Below, one piece after another: positions 1-11,156 of a DNA stretch of 64,000 nucleotides (positions are counted from its first letter, which is position 1; every line of letters begins with the position of its first letter). Below the pieces are notes generated by a model. The model saw only the letters and a list, made by a program, of their open reading frames with translations. It was not told where the DNA came from and did no database searches. The translations under genes were made by a program, and so were the position numbers. Source of the stretch: Cryptococcus deneoformans JEC21. Taxonomy: Eukaryota > Basidiomycota > Tremellomycetes > Tremellales > Cryptococcaceae. The DNA lies in contig NC_006683.1 of the NCBI RefSeq assembly GCF_000091045.1, forward strand, positions 400,561-464,560, in the 5' to 3' direction.

Positions 1-48
1 CTTTTATGATATGCATGTCGCCGATGCCATTTCCACCAATTCTCCAGC

Positions 49-472
49 CTAACCGGACTTGTTACTATCACAATCATTGTCAGCATCTTCCTTTTCAAAG
101 GCTATGGCCATTCTCTCCTCTACCTCTGGCAGCATCACATTCTTCCCTCCCATACAAGTCCCAGAGTAATACTCACAGGTGGTAGTAAGCGGCGTAGAAG
201 GGGGTACCGAAGCCGAGAACACCGAAAGTGATGATCTTGGCGGCAAGGAAGTACTTGTTGGTAACGTCAGTGGGGATAGTGCTACGAAAAAACCACCCAT
301 AGAGTCAGTCCCCAATATCCTCTGAGCAACTCCTCCACATGTCTTTTGAATCCTGCAGAAGTACAAGGTGGACGCACTGGTCGACGACGTTCTCAAAGTG
401 GACGGATCGGACCTGCTGGGGCGTCTTGAGGGTCCTGGCGGCACGGAGGGTGGATCGAGCGAGGAGGGACAT
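49..472 (-). CDS. COX8: Cytochrome c oxidase subunit VIIc-like (yeast Cox8 type)
   Basis: Small nuclear-encoded subunit of respiratory complex IV in the inner mitochondrial membrane. Exons in transcript order are 472-378, 281-177 and 64-49, giving 71 residues. The N-terminus (MSLLARSTLRAARTLKTP) is a basic, hydroxylated mitochondrial presequence followed by VHFENV, the family's conserved entry motif. Exon 2 encodes one membrane helix (ITFGVLGFGTPFYAAYYHL). The last exon is only 16 bases and ends in NKSG. The final intron could be retained, because a TGA follows directly after HL at the splice site, so a two-exon form ending in HL is an alternative. The gene lies head to head with DCC1, about 218 bases apart. 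Family assignment rests on motif order and size. Confidence 0.8.
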
Positions 473-690
473 TGTGGATAGTAGGGGCGTTGAGGATGAC
501 TCGGCTGTGGGATGTAGGTGCATTCTTGGGACAAAAGGTGGGTCGCTGAGTGGCTGCTCGGAATGGCTCGCGCGGAGATAAGTGGAGTTCCGCGATGTGG
601 CACTCCAAGACGCGTCCAACTATAGATAGACGTTAATGTCAAAACTCAACAGACGCGTCAATGTTCTCATAACGTCTCTTCCGAAACAAA

Positions 691-2053
691 ATGAGCAATG
701 CTCTGCCAGAAAAGAATGTCGTGCTGAGGTTTCCTCCTATGCCGAAAGGGCAGGAAGATATCCAGGAAGAGACATATCAGCTCTTGGAGCTGCCTCCGGA
801 GCTTCTTAAAGAGGTGGAAGCGTTGAAAGACAAGGAAGATGGACAGGTTTTTCCGTAGGTCATATATCAAGCTCACGATGTCAGCTAACGCAACAATAGT
901 CTCACGATAAAAGGCAGACCATCAGACGATGCTACGCTTTGTACTGCCGATTCGACATTTCTCCTCCGTACAGTGGGCATTTCAAACTCCCTCCTCGTTT
1001 GTCTACCACCATCGCCCAACGACCCATCCTATACACTCACCACTGACGAAGAAGATCGACCTACTCTGCAAATAAGAGATATATGCCACCAGGTTCTCGA
1101 GTGCGTACCCGTGGCCCCAAACTTGGAGAGGATTAGAACGGTGTTAAGGGCTTCCGCTTGGGAAGGGATGGGGAGCGGGGGGTTGGGAAAGAGGAAAAGG
1201 GAGGATGGAGATGGACGGAAAGTGAAGAGATGGACAAAGGAGCAGTTACGGAGTGTAGTACAGGCTAGTGAAGCTGAGTTGGAACAAGGATTGAAAGAGA
1301 GGAATGTGATCGAGGTTGACGGTGGGTTTTGATTTCCACAAGCTCAGACTGACGTTTCAGGGCGCATGCTGTTACTTCCTTCCGTTCATTTGAAGGATTT
1401 CCTAAACATTCTTCTTTCACTCCTTGCAATCAATTCCTCAAAGCCAGCCACTACGGCCCCCGCTCAAACTATAATCGCTGCTCTAGAAGAGTACGATGTT
1501 CCTCCTTCTATATCAGTACCCGCCCTCAATCTGTTTGGCACAGTGGAGGACGGACAGTGGACGGCCAACGTCGAGAGGATGGTCAGGGAAGTAGGTCTGG
1601 GTATTCTCTGTGCGGTCAAGAAAAATAAGAAACGTGATGAATTTATGTCGGAATGGCAAGAGGAAGTAGGAGAGACATGGCGTGAATATACGGATCTCAA
1701 ACTCCTAGAGGTGCGCGTCATCTTCTTTTTGATCAGTAAAACTTGTTGCCAACTGCCGTCTGCTCCAGGGCGAATACATCCTTTCTCCACCTCCACCATC
1801 AGCGCTCTCATTCGCTTCCCCTTCACCATTACTGAGCTATTTCCCCCTCGCTTCCCTGCCTCTCCAACCGGCCGAGCGGTTCGCCGAGCTTTTCCTTACC
1901 CGCCAACGATGGCGTCCCGAGGAGATGGCTCCTTTTCTTAGAGGTCTCACGAGAGACGGGGATAGTAAAGGCAGGGATAAGTTGGTTGCCAAGTTTGTCA
2001 GGATAGTCAAGGAGAAAGATGGGACATGGTGGTATCCTCGCAGAAGTGCGTGA
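691..2053 (+). CDS. DCC1: Sister chromatid cohesion protein Dcc1
   Basis: Subunit of the Ctf18-Dcc1-Ctf8 alternative clamp loader, which loads or unloads PCNA at replication forks and supports cohesion. Exons are 691-854, 900-1321, 1361-1710 and 1769-2053, giving 406 residues, the usual family length. Recognisable blocks are the early LLELPPELL, then LTIKGRP followed by TLCTADSTFLLRTVGISNSLLV, whose cysteine and SNSLL core is typical of Dcc1, and a C-terminal winged-helix region (ERFAELFLTRQRWRPEEMAPFL, then WWYPRR at the end). A basic insert (KRKREDGDGRKVKR) around residue 170 looks lineage specific. The start codon is the first ATG after the upstream stop. Assignment is by recalled motif similarity, not a search. 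Confidence 0.85.
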
Positions 2054-2124
2054 TAATGATGGGTTTATACATGGAATACGGTATGTTGTATAAAACTATT
2101 TCAAGTGTGCTTGGTGATTATATG

Positions 2125-2980
2125 TTACGATTTGAGAGGAGGATCAAATGTTGGAGGAGGTCCTGAAGGTCCTTGGTCGTACGCGGCTGTTTTCATGATC
2201 AGCACAAGCATCCTCATCTCTCAAAAGAATACTACTCACGCAAGTCTTCTTCATCCCTTCCTCTCTCCTCAGCTCTGGATCTCTCTCCCTCAATAATCTT
2301 CCACACCGCATGTCCCGCCCCCTCCCCGACGATAATCTTGGCTTCCAAGACCTGGCCCGTGCCGGGATCAGGCAGCGAGTTGGATGACGGAGAAGGCAAG
2401 AAGGACATACGAATATGGTTTGCGGAGAATGTGGGAAGGTTGTAGGTGCAGGACCGGACGAGTGTCTGGTATTTGTCAGTGTGGTGGTGATTGCATGCAA
2501 AGCACGAAACGGATAGGCTTACATGGCCGATCTCGAGCGAGTTGAGAGTAGGAGGGGCGTCGTACCCCGGAGGCCCGTCATTAGAGCTTGACCCAGGAGC
2601 GTTAAGACTATCCGTCACGAATACGACCTATATCCCTTCCCATCAGAACCATCCTCCAGTCACTGATTGCCACGTTCTTTATTCGGGAGGTTACTTACAC
2701 GCCGATCAGTTACCCAGAGTCTCCCTTTTGCACTTTCTGTCCGTTTCGGACCTTGAATCGTGGACGGGATATGGAGGGTGAGGGTGGCGGTGTTACCTTC
2801 GGTCAAAAGGTTCTCCCCTAGGACGTTGTTAGCCCATTTGAAGCTTCTCTCTGCCCTGGAATGGAGTCTGAGATCTATTTCTGGGGGGGCAAAAGGGCGA
2901 ATCCAAGTGGCGAGAGTGGACTTACCTTGTAGGAGCTGGGGATTATAGCGATTCGTGAGCTGTACGGTGTTGACTGACAT
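2125..2980 (-). CDS. WBP2-like GRAM-domain protein
   Basis: Cytoplasmic adaptor-like protein of the WW-domain-binding protein 2 family (UPF0664 in fungi); molecular role in fungi not established. Exons are 2980-2926, 2817-2699, 2627-2523, 2465-2240 and 2186-2125, giving 188 residues. The GRAM/PH-like fold is visible as GENLLTEGNTATL, a strand ending GRLWVTDRR, then VVFVTDSLN and the later strand FSANHIRMSFLP. The C-terminus is charged, then proline rich, with LPAYDQG and PPPTFDPPL, consistent with WW-domain ligands. The last intron is inferred because GTGAGT falls at an in-frame TAG; splicing it restores the proline-rich tail expected for the family. It lies head to head with the ClpP gene, 279 bases apart. 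Confidence 0.78.
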
Positions 2981-3259
2981 AGCCGCTATAGTTGTTGTGG
3001 AAGAAAGGGAGAGTGGTTATGTGCTGGCCAAGGAGTCAGTATGGATAGGGAATACGAGTGACTGCAAGAGATTCGTTGATGACGATTCCCACCTATAACG
3101 AGAGCCAAATAAAGTCACGTGACTCTTTCCTCACGCTTGAGTGTCGACGAAAGACTCTCCGCCATTCCATCGACCATCTCGCCCTGCATATACGACTGCC
3201 TTTTTCCATAGACACATCCATAATCAGCTTGCCATATCACCCAAGCAAAACGTATAGAG

Positions 3260-4193
3260 ATGTCACGGCTCTCCCCGTTTCGACCACTCGCCTCTCTGTG
3301 TTCCGCCGGACCATCAAGAATATCTCGAATCCCTGCTAGGAAATTTGGGTTTTCGCCTTCGCCTTTGCCCGGACTTGATGGGTTCTCGGACGAAGCTGCA
3401 AATCCCGTTGTCAGGGATTCTCTTGTACCTATAGTGGTTGAGCAGACTGTGAGTTTTACTGGATGATCGGATATATTGTGTAAGCTGACAGAATCAGGCA
3501 AGAGGAGAGAGGAGTTATGATATTTATTCAAGGCTGTTGAAGGAGCGAGTTATCTTTCTTGGTCCTGTAAGCCTGGTGCAACGTGTATGGGATTAATCTG
3601 ATGTGTTTATGTAGGTAAATTCCCAAGACTCTACGCTTCTCACTGCCCAGTTACTCTTCCTTGAAGCAGAGGATCCCAAGCGCCCTATCAAGCTTTACAT
3701 CAACTCCCCTGGTGGTGTTGTTACTTCTGGCTTGGCGATTTACGACACTATGCAATACATCTCTCCGCCGGTGCATACTTTCTGTATGGGGCAAGCGGCG
3801 AGTATGGGGAGTCTGCTATTGGCCGGCGGCGAAAAGGGACATCGATATGCGCTGAAAAACAGCAGTGTGATGATTCACCGTTCGTCGATCTCTCGGATTT
3901 TTCCATGGCCCTAATCGCTGAATATCCCTATAGAACCATCTGGCGGTGCGCAAGGCCAAGCATCCGATATTGCTTTGCATGCCAAAGAAATCCTGCGTAT
4001 CCGTGCGGCCCTCACCGACATCTACGCTGAGCATTGTACTCGACCTGGAGAAGAGAGGTCCGCTGCATTGGATAGGTTTGAAAAAGCGCTGGAAAGGGAC
4101 TATTTCATGACCTCTGAGGAAGCGGTGGAATTTGGGATTGTGGACAAGATTGTGACGCAAAGGGGGAAAGAGGTGTCTGAGGAAGAAAAGTAA
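3260..4193 (+). CDS. CLPP: Mitochondrial ATP-dependent Clp protease proteolytic subunit
   Basis: Serine protease barrel that degrades proteins in the mitochondrial matrix with ClpX. Exons are 3260-3448, 3498-3566, 3615-3879 and 3934-4193, giving 260 residues. The first ~55 residues are a basic presequence. The catalytic triad is intact: Ser149 in GQAASMG, His174 in VMIHQP and Asp230 in LERDYF. Also visible are [15 protein letters not shown] and [12 protein letters not shown]. Intron 3 uses an atypical GTTCGT donor, but only this junction restores MIHQPSGGA. ClpP is found in some basidiomycetes and absent from budding yeast. The C-terminal tail is short and charged (SEEEK). Confidence 0.93.
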
Positions 4194-4563
4194 GGGCATG
4201 CATGATGAGTGGCTGGCTGCATGAGCGTGTCCGGGCGAGGCAGAGTCTCGCTGCTGGGCGACGCGCGTTCCTTTCATGGTGGATGTGTATGACGGGCAGG
4301 GGAAGCAATCAGGGATGTAACTGACGGTGGTCTGTGCGCATAGGGGGGGTCTTTGTGGCACGAGGCTGTTTCAAGTGGAGGTGTGTGGCCCGTTGTCCTT
4401 TGCTCGCCGCCGGTGGATCACACCAGCCGCCCATATATCTGCCGTCTGTCTCTCCACAACCCACAGCCAGTCTTCTGTACTACTAACAACAGCACCAAGT
4501 TGATCTTGGCCACACTCTCCTTACGCTCCTTTAATCTGACGTCCAGTCGCCGTAAACCCTGAA

Positions 4564-6597
4564 ATGCTCCTCAACTCCCTAATCACGCTCCTCCTCGCGG
4601 CACATATCGCAACTGCCCACAGCCTGGATTCTCGTCACAGGCGTAGACATGTCAGGCGTGCGCTCAAAAGGCAACAGGAGTCAGCGGCTGGCCACTGGTC
4701 TACCTACGAGACAAGCACTTGGATCCGTACGTCCAAGCACGCTTTCGTCACATTACATAGTAACGTTCACACGCAGCCGATAACCCGTCGACAGCTGCTC
4801 AAATCGTTTATGAAACTGTCTATGTGACAGAAACTGTATGGGAAGACGGACCTTCCCCGACTGCCCCTCAAACTCTTGCTGAATCTTTCCCTACAACATC
4901 TGCAAGTGTTTCTGGTAGTGCGCTCACCGGGGAGATTGGGAACGTCAATCTCGTCGCAACCGATCCAATCACAAGCTCTGCCGCCTCAAGTTCAGTCGCA
5001 ACTTTTGCTGCTTCTCCTATTGAAGTTGCTGCTGGTACGGATTCTAACATTGCTGCACTGAGCGCTGCCACCGCCATTACTGTGTCTCTCGACTCTAGCG
5101 ATCTCGATGCCCAGATTGACGCCCTTGGCTTTACCATCTCTATAGGCGAAACGATTTCCATTGGCTTTGGCGGTGGTTCCGCCCCGACTACCACATCGTC
5201 TGCTCCCACTTCCACTGTTACCGCCTCTGGGGACAAGAAGGTCTTTGCCCACTTTATGGTTGGTATTGTCTCCACGTATGCTGTAGGCGACTGGGAGTCG
5301 GACATGCAACTCGCCAAGTCTAAAGGCATCGACGGCTTTGCCCTCAACATTGGTGTCGACTCGTATTCCCAGGAACAACTCGATCTCGCTTACCAGGCTG
5401 GCGCTTCTGTAGGATTCGACCTTTTCATCTCTTTCGATTTCAACTGGTACACCATTGCCGATATCTCTGGTGTGGCGAACATGCTTAAACGATACAAGGA
5501 TCAACCAGCCCAATTCCGCGTCGATGACAAGCCTTTCGTCTCTACTTTTATTGGTGATGGATTTGACTGGAGCTCGGTGGCTACCGAGGTTGGAGAAGAA
5601 TTGTACGCTGTACCTTTCTGGCAACCTAGCGCCGACAATGCCAACAATGCTGGTCTAGCTGGCCTATTCTCTTGGTGAGTATCTCTGTACGTGGATGCTT
5701 GGCTTTCCTAATCAAGTCTAGGGATGCCTGGCCTGGACAACTTGACAATGTTCCTGTCAATGCGTCCATGAGTGATACTCGAGATATTGAGTATCTCGGC
5801 TACCTTGAAGCTGTCGGCAAGACTTATATGGCTCCTGTTTCTTCTTGGTTCAGTACCCATTTTGGTGCAGAGGTTTCTTACTCCAAGAACTGGGTGTTTA
5901 AAAGTGAGACGCTCTGGAAGGACAGGTGGGACGACATTTTGCAGCTCGGTAGCCGTCTCAACTTTATCGAGAGTGAGTTGGTACTGCATGCGATAAGAAA
6001 CCTACTGACCATGACTAGTTGTAACCTGGAACGACTACGGAGAGTCTCATTATATTGGCCCTTACAACACTGCCCACACTGACGACTCGTCGTCTGCCTG
6101 GGCTGCTGGCCTTGATCACACAGCTATGCTCGACTTTGCTGTCCCATATATCAAGGCATTCAAGGCTGGTGAAACAGCCCCTGTTATTGACAGCGAAATG
6201 TTGGTCTACTGGCATCGCCCTCACCTCAAATCAGTTTCCTGTGACAGCACAGACATTTGTGGTTCTAGGCCCACCGGCTGGGACTTTTTGGAAGACACTG
6301 TCTTTGTATCTACCATGACCAAGTCTGGCGGTATTGTTAAAGTTACGTCAGGTGGTAACCAAGCCGTTGTCCAGCAGGTGGACGCTGGCGTGCAGATGAT
6401 TGAAGTGCCCATGGGCGTTGGAGAGCAGATTTTCGAGTTTACCACGTTCCAGGGAGGCTACGGGAAGACTACTTCCAATCTGACGATCAGTGCGGATTGC
6501 TGGGTAAGTTCTCCTTGTGTACTGCGAGCAATGCTGACAATCTTGTTAGAATGGCATCTACAACTTCAACTACCATTCTGGTTCTATTACTTGCTAA
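4564..6597 (+). CDS. Secreted alpha-1,3-glucanase (mutanase), glycoside hydrolase family 71
   Basis: Hydrolyses alpha-1,3-glucan, the polymer that anchors capsule in cryptococcal walls. Exons are 4564-4726, 4777-5674, 5722-5972, 6019-6503 and 6550-6597, giving 614 residues. A signal peptide (MLLNSLITLLLAAHIATAHS) is followed by very basic stretches (RHRRRHVRR, LKR) that could be Kex2 processing sites. A Ser/Thr/Ala-rich linker leads at about residue 205 to the GH71 domain, which begins KVFAHFMVGIVSTY and continues with DGFALNIG, FDFNWY and VTWNDYGESHYIGPY. The C-terminus is a short beta-rich segment ending in SITC. No GPI signal is seen, so it is probably secreted or wall-associated. Confidence 0.9.
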
Positions 6598-6856
6598 AGA
6601 ATCACGTTATCTCGCTGTCAATCGTCATCCGGTGTAATCGTCCCCATTGGCACAGAATAATATCGCCTCTTATACCTCGCATTTTCACCCATGTATGGGC
6701 GGCGGACCCTCGAAATTTATTGTTAGTAACAAAAATCCTTTTTTTGATAAGTCCTTCGTTGTAGTAATACGTAGATGCTGGCGTCTGTGGTCGTATACAT
6801 ATCAAAATATCTCGTAGCCCAATGTAATATCCTGATACCAACATAAAGGTGCCTGT

Positions 6857-7978
6857 TTACTCGTCGCCAGACTCGAAGAAATCGTCCTCTTCTTCCCCTG
6901 TTCCTTGAGCAGCATTTTGCTTGGCCTCCTTCTTGTCTCCCAAACCAATCTGCACGTCCGCGCCCAAACCAACGACCACACCATCCACTTGACCCTTTTT
7001 CAAATCCGTCTCCGGCTCGCTCTTGAGCTTGCTCTCCTCCATCAACCTCTTGGTCTCCAACAAGAGATCATACCGCCGTTTGGTGGGCTTGTCCATCTTT
7101 TCGCATTCTTCGGTTGATGGTACGGGATGAAGCAGTGGGGGAAGTTTGAGCTTGGGTTTTGAAGAATCGTCATCGTCATCTTCGTCCTCTGTCTGGTTAG
7201 GGTTACTGGGGAAAAGGGAAATGTATTTTTGAGTGTTTCTTATATCAAATGTCAGCTTTTTTGGGGGTGCAAATGAGGGATGATGGGCTTGAGAGCTTAC
7301 GGGTAGTGTAAGACATAATTGAGCATAATCCTAGCATCAAGCAGCTCTTCCTCGTGCTTGGATCGTTTCTTGCTCGACGTTTCAGAGTCCAAGAGTTTTC
7401 GCTTGAATCGCTTGATTAATCGAACAAGCTTTTGACGTTCTGCAAGACATTAATCGAATGTCGACATTTTGAGTAAAGACAATGGAAAGATGTTTGACTG
7501 ACCAAAGAACTTGACCTGATAAAACGGTTAGCACACGTTCTCGCATAGATCTACGGGGACATACCTTGTGATACTTGGCTCCATTCTTCCTTTCCACCTC
7601 CCTCCTCTCAGCAGCAGCCAAATCCGCTTCCAAACTCGTCAGCCTTCTCTGGGTAGACACACGCAACCCTGGTTCGAGATTTTCCTATCAACCCCCCCAA
7701 ATTCCATTCCGTCGATTAGCACACACGTATCACCGTCAACAATGGTCTCCCACCACCTCGTTCGGACGCACCTTGGCCAACAATCGTTTCGTCTGTCTGA
7801 TACTAGACTTTAACTTGCTCAATCCGGGGATACCGGCTCCATCTCGTGCTTCCGTGGCTGGGATCCTGTGCGTAGGTTTGGGTCGGGCAGGCTTGTCAGA
7901 GGAAGAAGGGTCCGAAGGGTTCGGTCGGGGTTTGCGGTACGGGTGAGCGCCTTTGCGTTGTTTCTTGTCGGCAGGCAT
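6857..7978 (-). CDS. EFG1: rRNA-processing protein Efg1
   Basis: Nucleolar factor of the small-subunit processome needed for 18S rRNA maturation. Exons are 7978-7772, 7684-7565, 7515-7503, 7439-7301 and 7238-6857, giving 286 residues. A basic N-terminus leads into the conserved core SSIRQTKRLLAKENLEPG and RVSTQRRLTSLEADL, then GAKYHKVKFFERQKLVRLIKR, a helical region predicted to be coiled. The C-terminus is acidic (EDEDDDDD, EEEDDFFESGDE). Exon 3 is only 13 bases; it is required to join AKYHK to ERQKLV in frame. The symbol means the rRNA-processing gene, not the Candida transcription factor of the same name. Confidence 0.85.
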
Positions 7979-8169
7979 GTTGAGCGGATTTGCGTTTAGA
8001 TGATAGTGCCAGGTGAAGAGGATGACAAGGACTGGTATGGCAGGTTTCGTTCGTTATTGAAGTTTTCTAAAAGTCGGTGGGCGCACAAGTGGAGGCGCGA
8101 TTGAGCCCAAATGGTTTTAGCCTATGGGTAGTTTGATCCTATATATTGTATATTGCTGCAGTTCAACAA

Positions 8170-8170
<1 letters not shown>

Positions 8171-8210
<40 letters not shown>

Positions 8211-8268
8211 TAATAATTAATTAACACTAATAATCAGACGGTCGAGAGTTCGAGTCTCTCCGGGGCAG
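8171..8268 (+). tRNA. tRNA-Asn (GTT anticodon) with intron
   Basis: Folds as a full cloverleaf. The acceptor TGCCCCG (8171-8177) pairs with CGGGGCA (8261-8267), followed by discriminator G at 8268. The D arm is GCTG...CAGC and the T arm is GAGAG-TTCGAGT-CTCTC. The anticodon loop CTGTTA places GTT at 8205-8207, followed by an AT-rich 24-base intron (8209-8232) one base 3' of the anticodon, the canonical position. The anticodon stem keeps four pairs, with a G-A mismatch at its top. G73 and the CTGTTAA loop both match eukaryotic tRNA-Asn. Confidence 0.9.
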
Positions 8269-8483
8269 GATTCTTTTTTGTTTTTGTTTTTATGTTTAAC
8301 TCTCCAACCAAGCAATAGAGGTGGTGTTATAATCACGTATTTTTATCACGTACATGAATGTACCCAAGAATTCAGCCAATCGGGTACATGGATGGTCATC
8401 GTCGCGTTGAAACTCTTAGTACCACCCGCTCGCGCTCTTCCATGGTGAGGCTGCCATGTAAGGCCGAAGAGAAAATTCCTACC

Positions 8484-9060
8484 CTAGCTAGGTACATCTG
8501 CAGGGCCAGATGAGGTTTGTCCAATGCGTATATATAATGACCTTGCGTTGGTCATATTTGGATAGCCAGCAGCCTCTCTCGCGAAATTGCAAACGATGTC
8601 CAGATCTTGGCTGGCCTTGTGCAGCTGAGACCTCGTCCAGTTAAGGATTTCGGCATCCCCAGCTGACATGGGCTTTCCCCAGTGGCGCTTGTGCTCGTTC
8701 GTTTGCAGCACAGCGGCCACATTCGAGCGGGCACTTGCGGCCGCGCAAAGGAGGGGGTAGGCGTCATGCCTGAGACGCCTGTCAGCCTGGTCAATGTGTT
8801 TCATGTCAGAGACGTTTCAAACCTCACAATAAGGGGATATTGTTACTCACTGGCCAGAGTATCGTGTTCGGCATCACCAACCAATGGATTGCCAGCTGCA
8901 AAATTTTCGACCGCGAGTACCTGGGAAGGAATGTCGAAAGGGTTATGTAGGTACTGCTCCTTTGCGCCAGCCGCTTTCTTTGTTTTTTTTGCAGGTGCCG
9001 CCACCACATCGCTTTCATCGGTCTATCCCTTCTTTTAGCACAGGGTACCATAACGACGCA
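8484..9060 (-). pseudogene. Unrecognised protein-coding remnant, duplication copy A
   Basis: I do not recognise this. One open stretch runs 9022-8843 and starts right after a good acceptor (GGATAG). It encodes a lysine-rich piece (AAPAKKTKKAAG) and then VLAVENFAAGNPLVGDAEHD, ending TLASE and a stop. That stop overlaps a consensus GTGAGT donor at about 8849. Downstream a second open stretch, ending at 8484, encodes DAYPLLCAAASARSN and later HKRHWGKPMSAGDAEILNW. The two pieces cannot be joined in one frame by the GTGAGT donor and the nearby AG sites I can see. It may be a degenerate gene, have an unusual intron, or be two genes. The first piece matches copy B at 9154-9256. Confidence 0.3.
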
Positions 9061-9256
9061 TACTCACGGCTTCTCGAGCGTGATGGCCTCCGTTTGCCAC
9101 CCTCCTCTGCCACCTTTGCCTTCTTTGCTGACTCTTCCTCTCCCACGCCGCGAGTGCTCGCGCTGGAAAACTTTGCAGCTGGCAATCCACTGGTTGGTGA
9201 TGCCGAACACGATACTCTGGCCAGTGAGTAACAATATCCCCTTATTGATGAGGTTG
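8822..9256. repeat. Inverted duplication, arms about 100 bases
   Basis: The left arm (8822-8920) read on the minus strand matches the right arm (9154-9256) read on the plus strand at most positions, with only a few substitutions and a one-base indel near the outer edge. The spacer is about 230 bases. Similarity covers the coding block described for copies A and B, and continues past the stop codon through a GTGAGT splice-like site and AACAATATCCCCTTATTG. The flanks beyond the arms do not match. Confidence 0.85.
9088..9234 (+). pseudogene. Unrecognised protein-coding remnant, duplication copy B
   Basis: Rightward copy of the block in copy A. Its reading frame ends VLALENFAAGNPLVGDAEHD and then TLASE with a stop. 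Unlike copy A, the residues upstream are hydrophobic and serine rich (SSATFAFFADSSSPTP) and show no match to it. Differences between the copies within the shared frame are third-position or conservative (Val to Leu), which suggests both once coded for protein. No continuation resembling copy A's second open stretch is seen to the right, so this copy looks truncated. Confidence 0.25.
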
Positions 9257-10045
9257 AAAGAAAGAAGGAAGAAAGAAAGGAGACCCTTTTATCCGTTGGC
9301 TGATGGGGAATAAAAGTGGCGTGGGCCAAAGCGCAATCGAAAGGAACCCCGTTTCGGTATGTGTCCCCAGCATACCTCGCACAAGGACGAGGCCAGTTGT
9401 TCCGACGGAGAGGGAATTGCAGAGATGGAAACGCTCTTACTGCTGCCCGAGTACGGGCCAAGATGCAACGCCGCAACTGCATGGCCATGCAAAAACGAAG
9501 CACGTATGAAACGGGAAGCAGTGTTTTAAGTGAACTGATCTTCGAGGCTTCATATTCTTCCATCTTTACCAAAGACGATTCAATCAGGACGTCAGGTCGT
9601 ACGCGCACTACATGCTTGATACGATAAAGCTCAGCACAGAACATCGTTTTGAAAAGGAGAATGATGAACTAGAAGATATTTCTTTTTGACACTGTAAGCC
9701 AGGGAGGTGCTGTTAATGTTGTTGCTTGCTCGTCTGGAAGGTAAAAAGTACGGGGAAATATGTGGAGAGACTCGGAACTGTTGCGAGGACAACAACGTAC
9801 GTATATCGCTGGAGGCTGATGACTGCTTGCTTGTTTTATCGGGAGCGATATCGCATGTAAATATGCCGTCTTTCTATGGTGGATCATGATGTCGATTTCT
9901 TGAATTCAAATCGGCCAACGATCTTTGGCCGCTGATGTTCGCGGACGCGCGCGTCTTTTGACAACATTTTCTTGACCACACCATTCTTTACGCCACCAAT
10001 AGCAGCGTTTGGTATTCCATCGTACCTACTATACCTTACTCGAAC
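9257..10045. other. No gene recognised; upstream region of COX23
   Basis: About 790 bases without a convincing gene. A minus-strand open frame (9644-9015) crosses the inverted duplication, but its composition gives no protein motif and I treat it as chance. GCGGACGCGCGCGTC at about 9941-9955 is a GC-rich patch close to the COX23 start. Confidence 0.4.
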
Positions 10046-10618
10046 ATGGCCACTCAAGTCCCTCCATCGACCACCCCTACTCCGTTCGCTAACCGTCCGG
10101 CTCCCCCGACGAAAGATCTCGAGATTCCCGAGGACTACAAAAAGACTTTCCGCGTAAGTTGAACCGTCGCTTGCACTGAATCATTTTAAATTGTTGGCTG
10201 ACTTTATTGACAGGGAAGAGGGACTGTTAGCAAGGTTCGTGATATAATCGATGGTTATGAGACGACTCTGCGCAACAGTCGTTGACATGCCGCCGTTGTA
10301 GTTCGTCGACCCCTGTGAAGCGGCTAGGAAGGCGTCTTTAGATTGTCTCGAAAGGACACAATACAACCGCTCAGAGGTATGTCAGCTTGTTCAGCACAAT
10401 ATGTCGGCTTGTTCAACATAACTGGGCTTGATTAATGTGATATCCTTCAGTGTACCGACTTTTTCACCGCGTACAAGGAATGTAAAGGAAACTGGGTACG
10501 TATCCATGTATCGGCGTCATGCGCATGATCTTTTATCCTGCCAAGATTGACTGACTCCTCGCCATGATAGCTTGCGCAACGGAAAGAAGACAGGATGAAA
10601 GGAAGAGATACTGTCTGA
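10046..10618 (+). CDS. COX23: Cytochrome c oxidase assembly factor Cox23 (twin CX9C)
   Basis: Intermembrane-space protein imported through the Mia40 pathway and needed for complex IV assembly, thought to be linked to copper delivery. Exons are 10046-10153, 10214-10234, 10302-10376, 10451-10495 and 10571-10618, giving 98 residues. Exon 2 is just 21 bases. The CHCH fold has two CX9C motifs, Cys48-Cys58 (DPCEAARKASLDC) and Cys69-Cys79 (CTDFFTAYKEC), preceded by an acidic and proline-rich N-terminus with no presequence, as usual for Mia40 substrates. The tail WLAQRKEDRMKGR is typical of Cox23/CHCHD7. The next gene downstream is a copper ATPase. Confidence 0.88.
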
Positions 10619-11156
10619 GGCTTCATCACCACACTATCCTTGGGGGAGGGGGGATCCGGTTCATTATGCATTTCTACGGCCTATGGTGCCGTGTAAGCCG
10701 TTATGTTACTGTTGTCACATATGGAATCGGGCATCGGATCGGCTAGTCGCAGCCATTCCTGATGACTAAGTATACATTTTAATCATTTAGTACAGGGGAT
10801 CAAACACAAGGCAAATTGTGTTGGAAAGGCCCGGTCGATAGCCTCTTTTTTGAGATGAAGCAGTGCGTGTAATGAGTCAAGCTTTGTAATGGCGATTAGA
10901 AATGACCAGAGGGTAATTAGAAGCTGGTTGGAAAGATGATTACAAATCATCGGCCGACGTCACCGCCTTCGGAAGTTATTTATTAATACTTTGTTTTTTC
11001 TCAAGCGGCTCTTACTTCCGCAAACCGGATATCATTTCTCTTGTCCCTCATCATCTGCATCTCCTTACCCCCTACTTATACGCCAGAGCGCCCAGAACAG
11101 AAATACTTCCACCACAATTTATAGCGCTCGAGGAAACACATCCATCGGTATTCGAC
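10619..11156. other. Intergenic, COX23 to CCC2
   Basis: 538 bases between two genes in the same direction. I see no open frame with recognisable content, no tRNA and no repeat. It presumably holds the COX23 3' end and the CCC2 promoter. Confidence 0.5.

Noticed and set aside
9015..9644. Minus-strand open frame of about 209 codons through the inverted duplication
   Set aside because: It reads copy B antisense, and the substitution pattern supports the plus-strand frame there; no motif was found.
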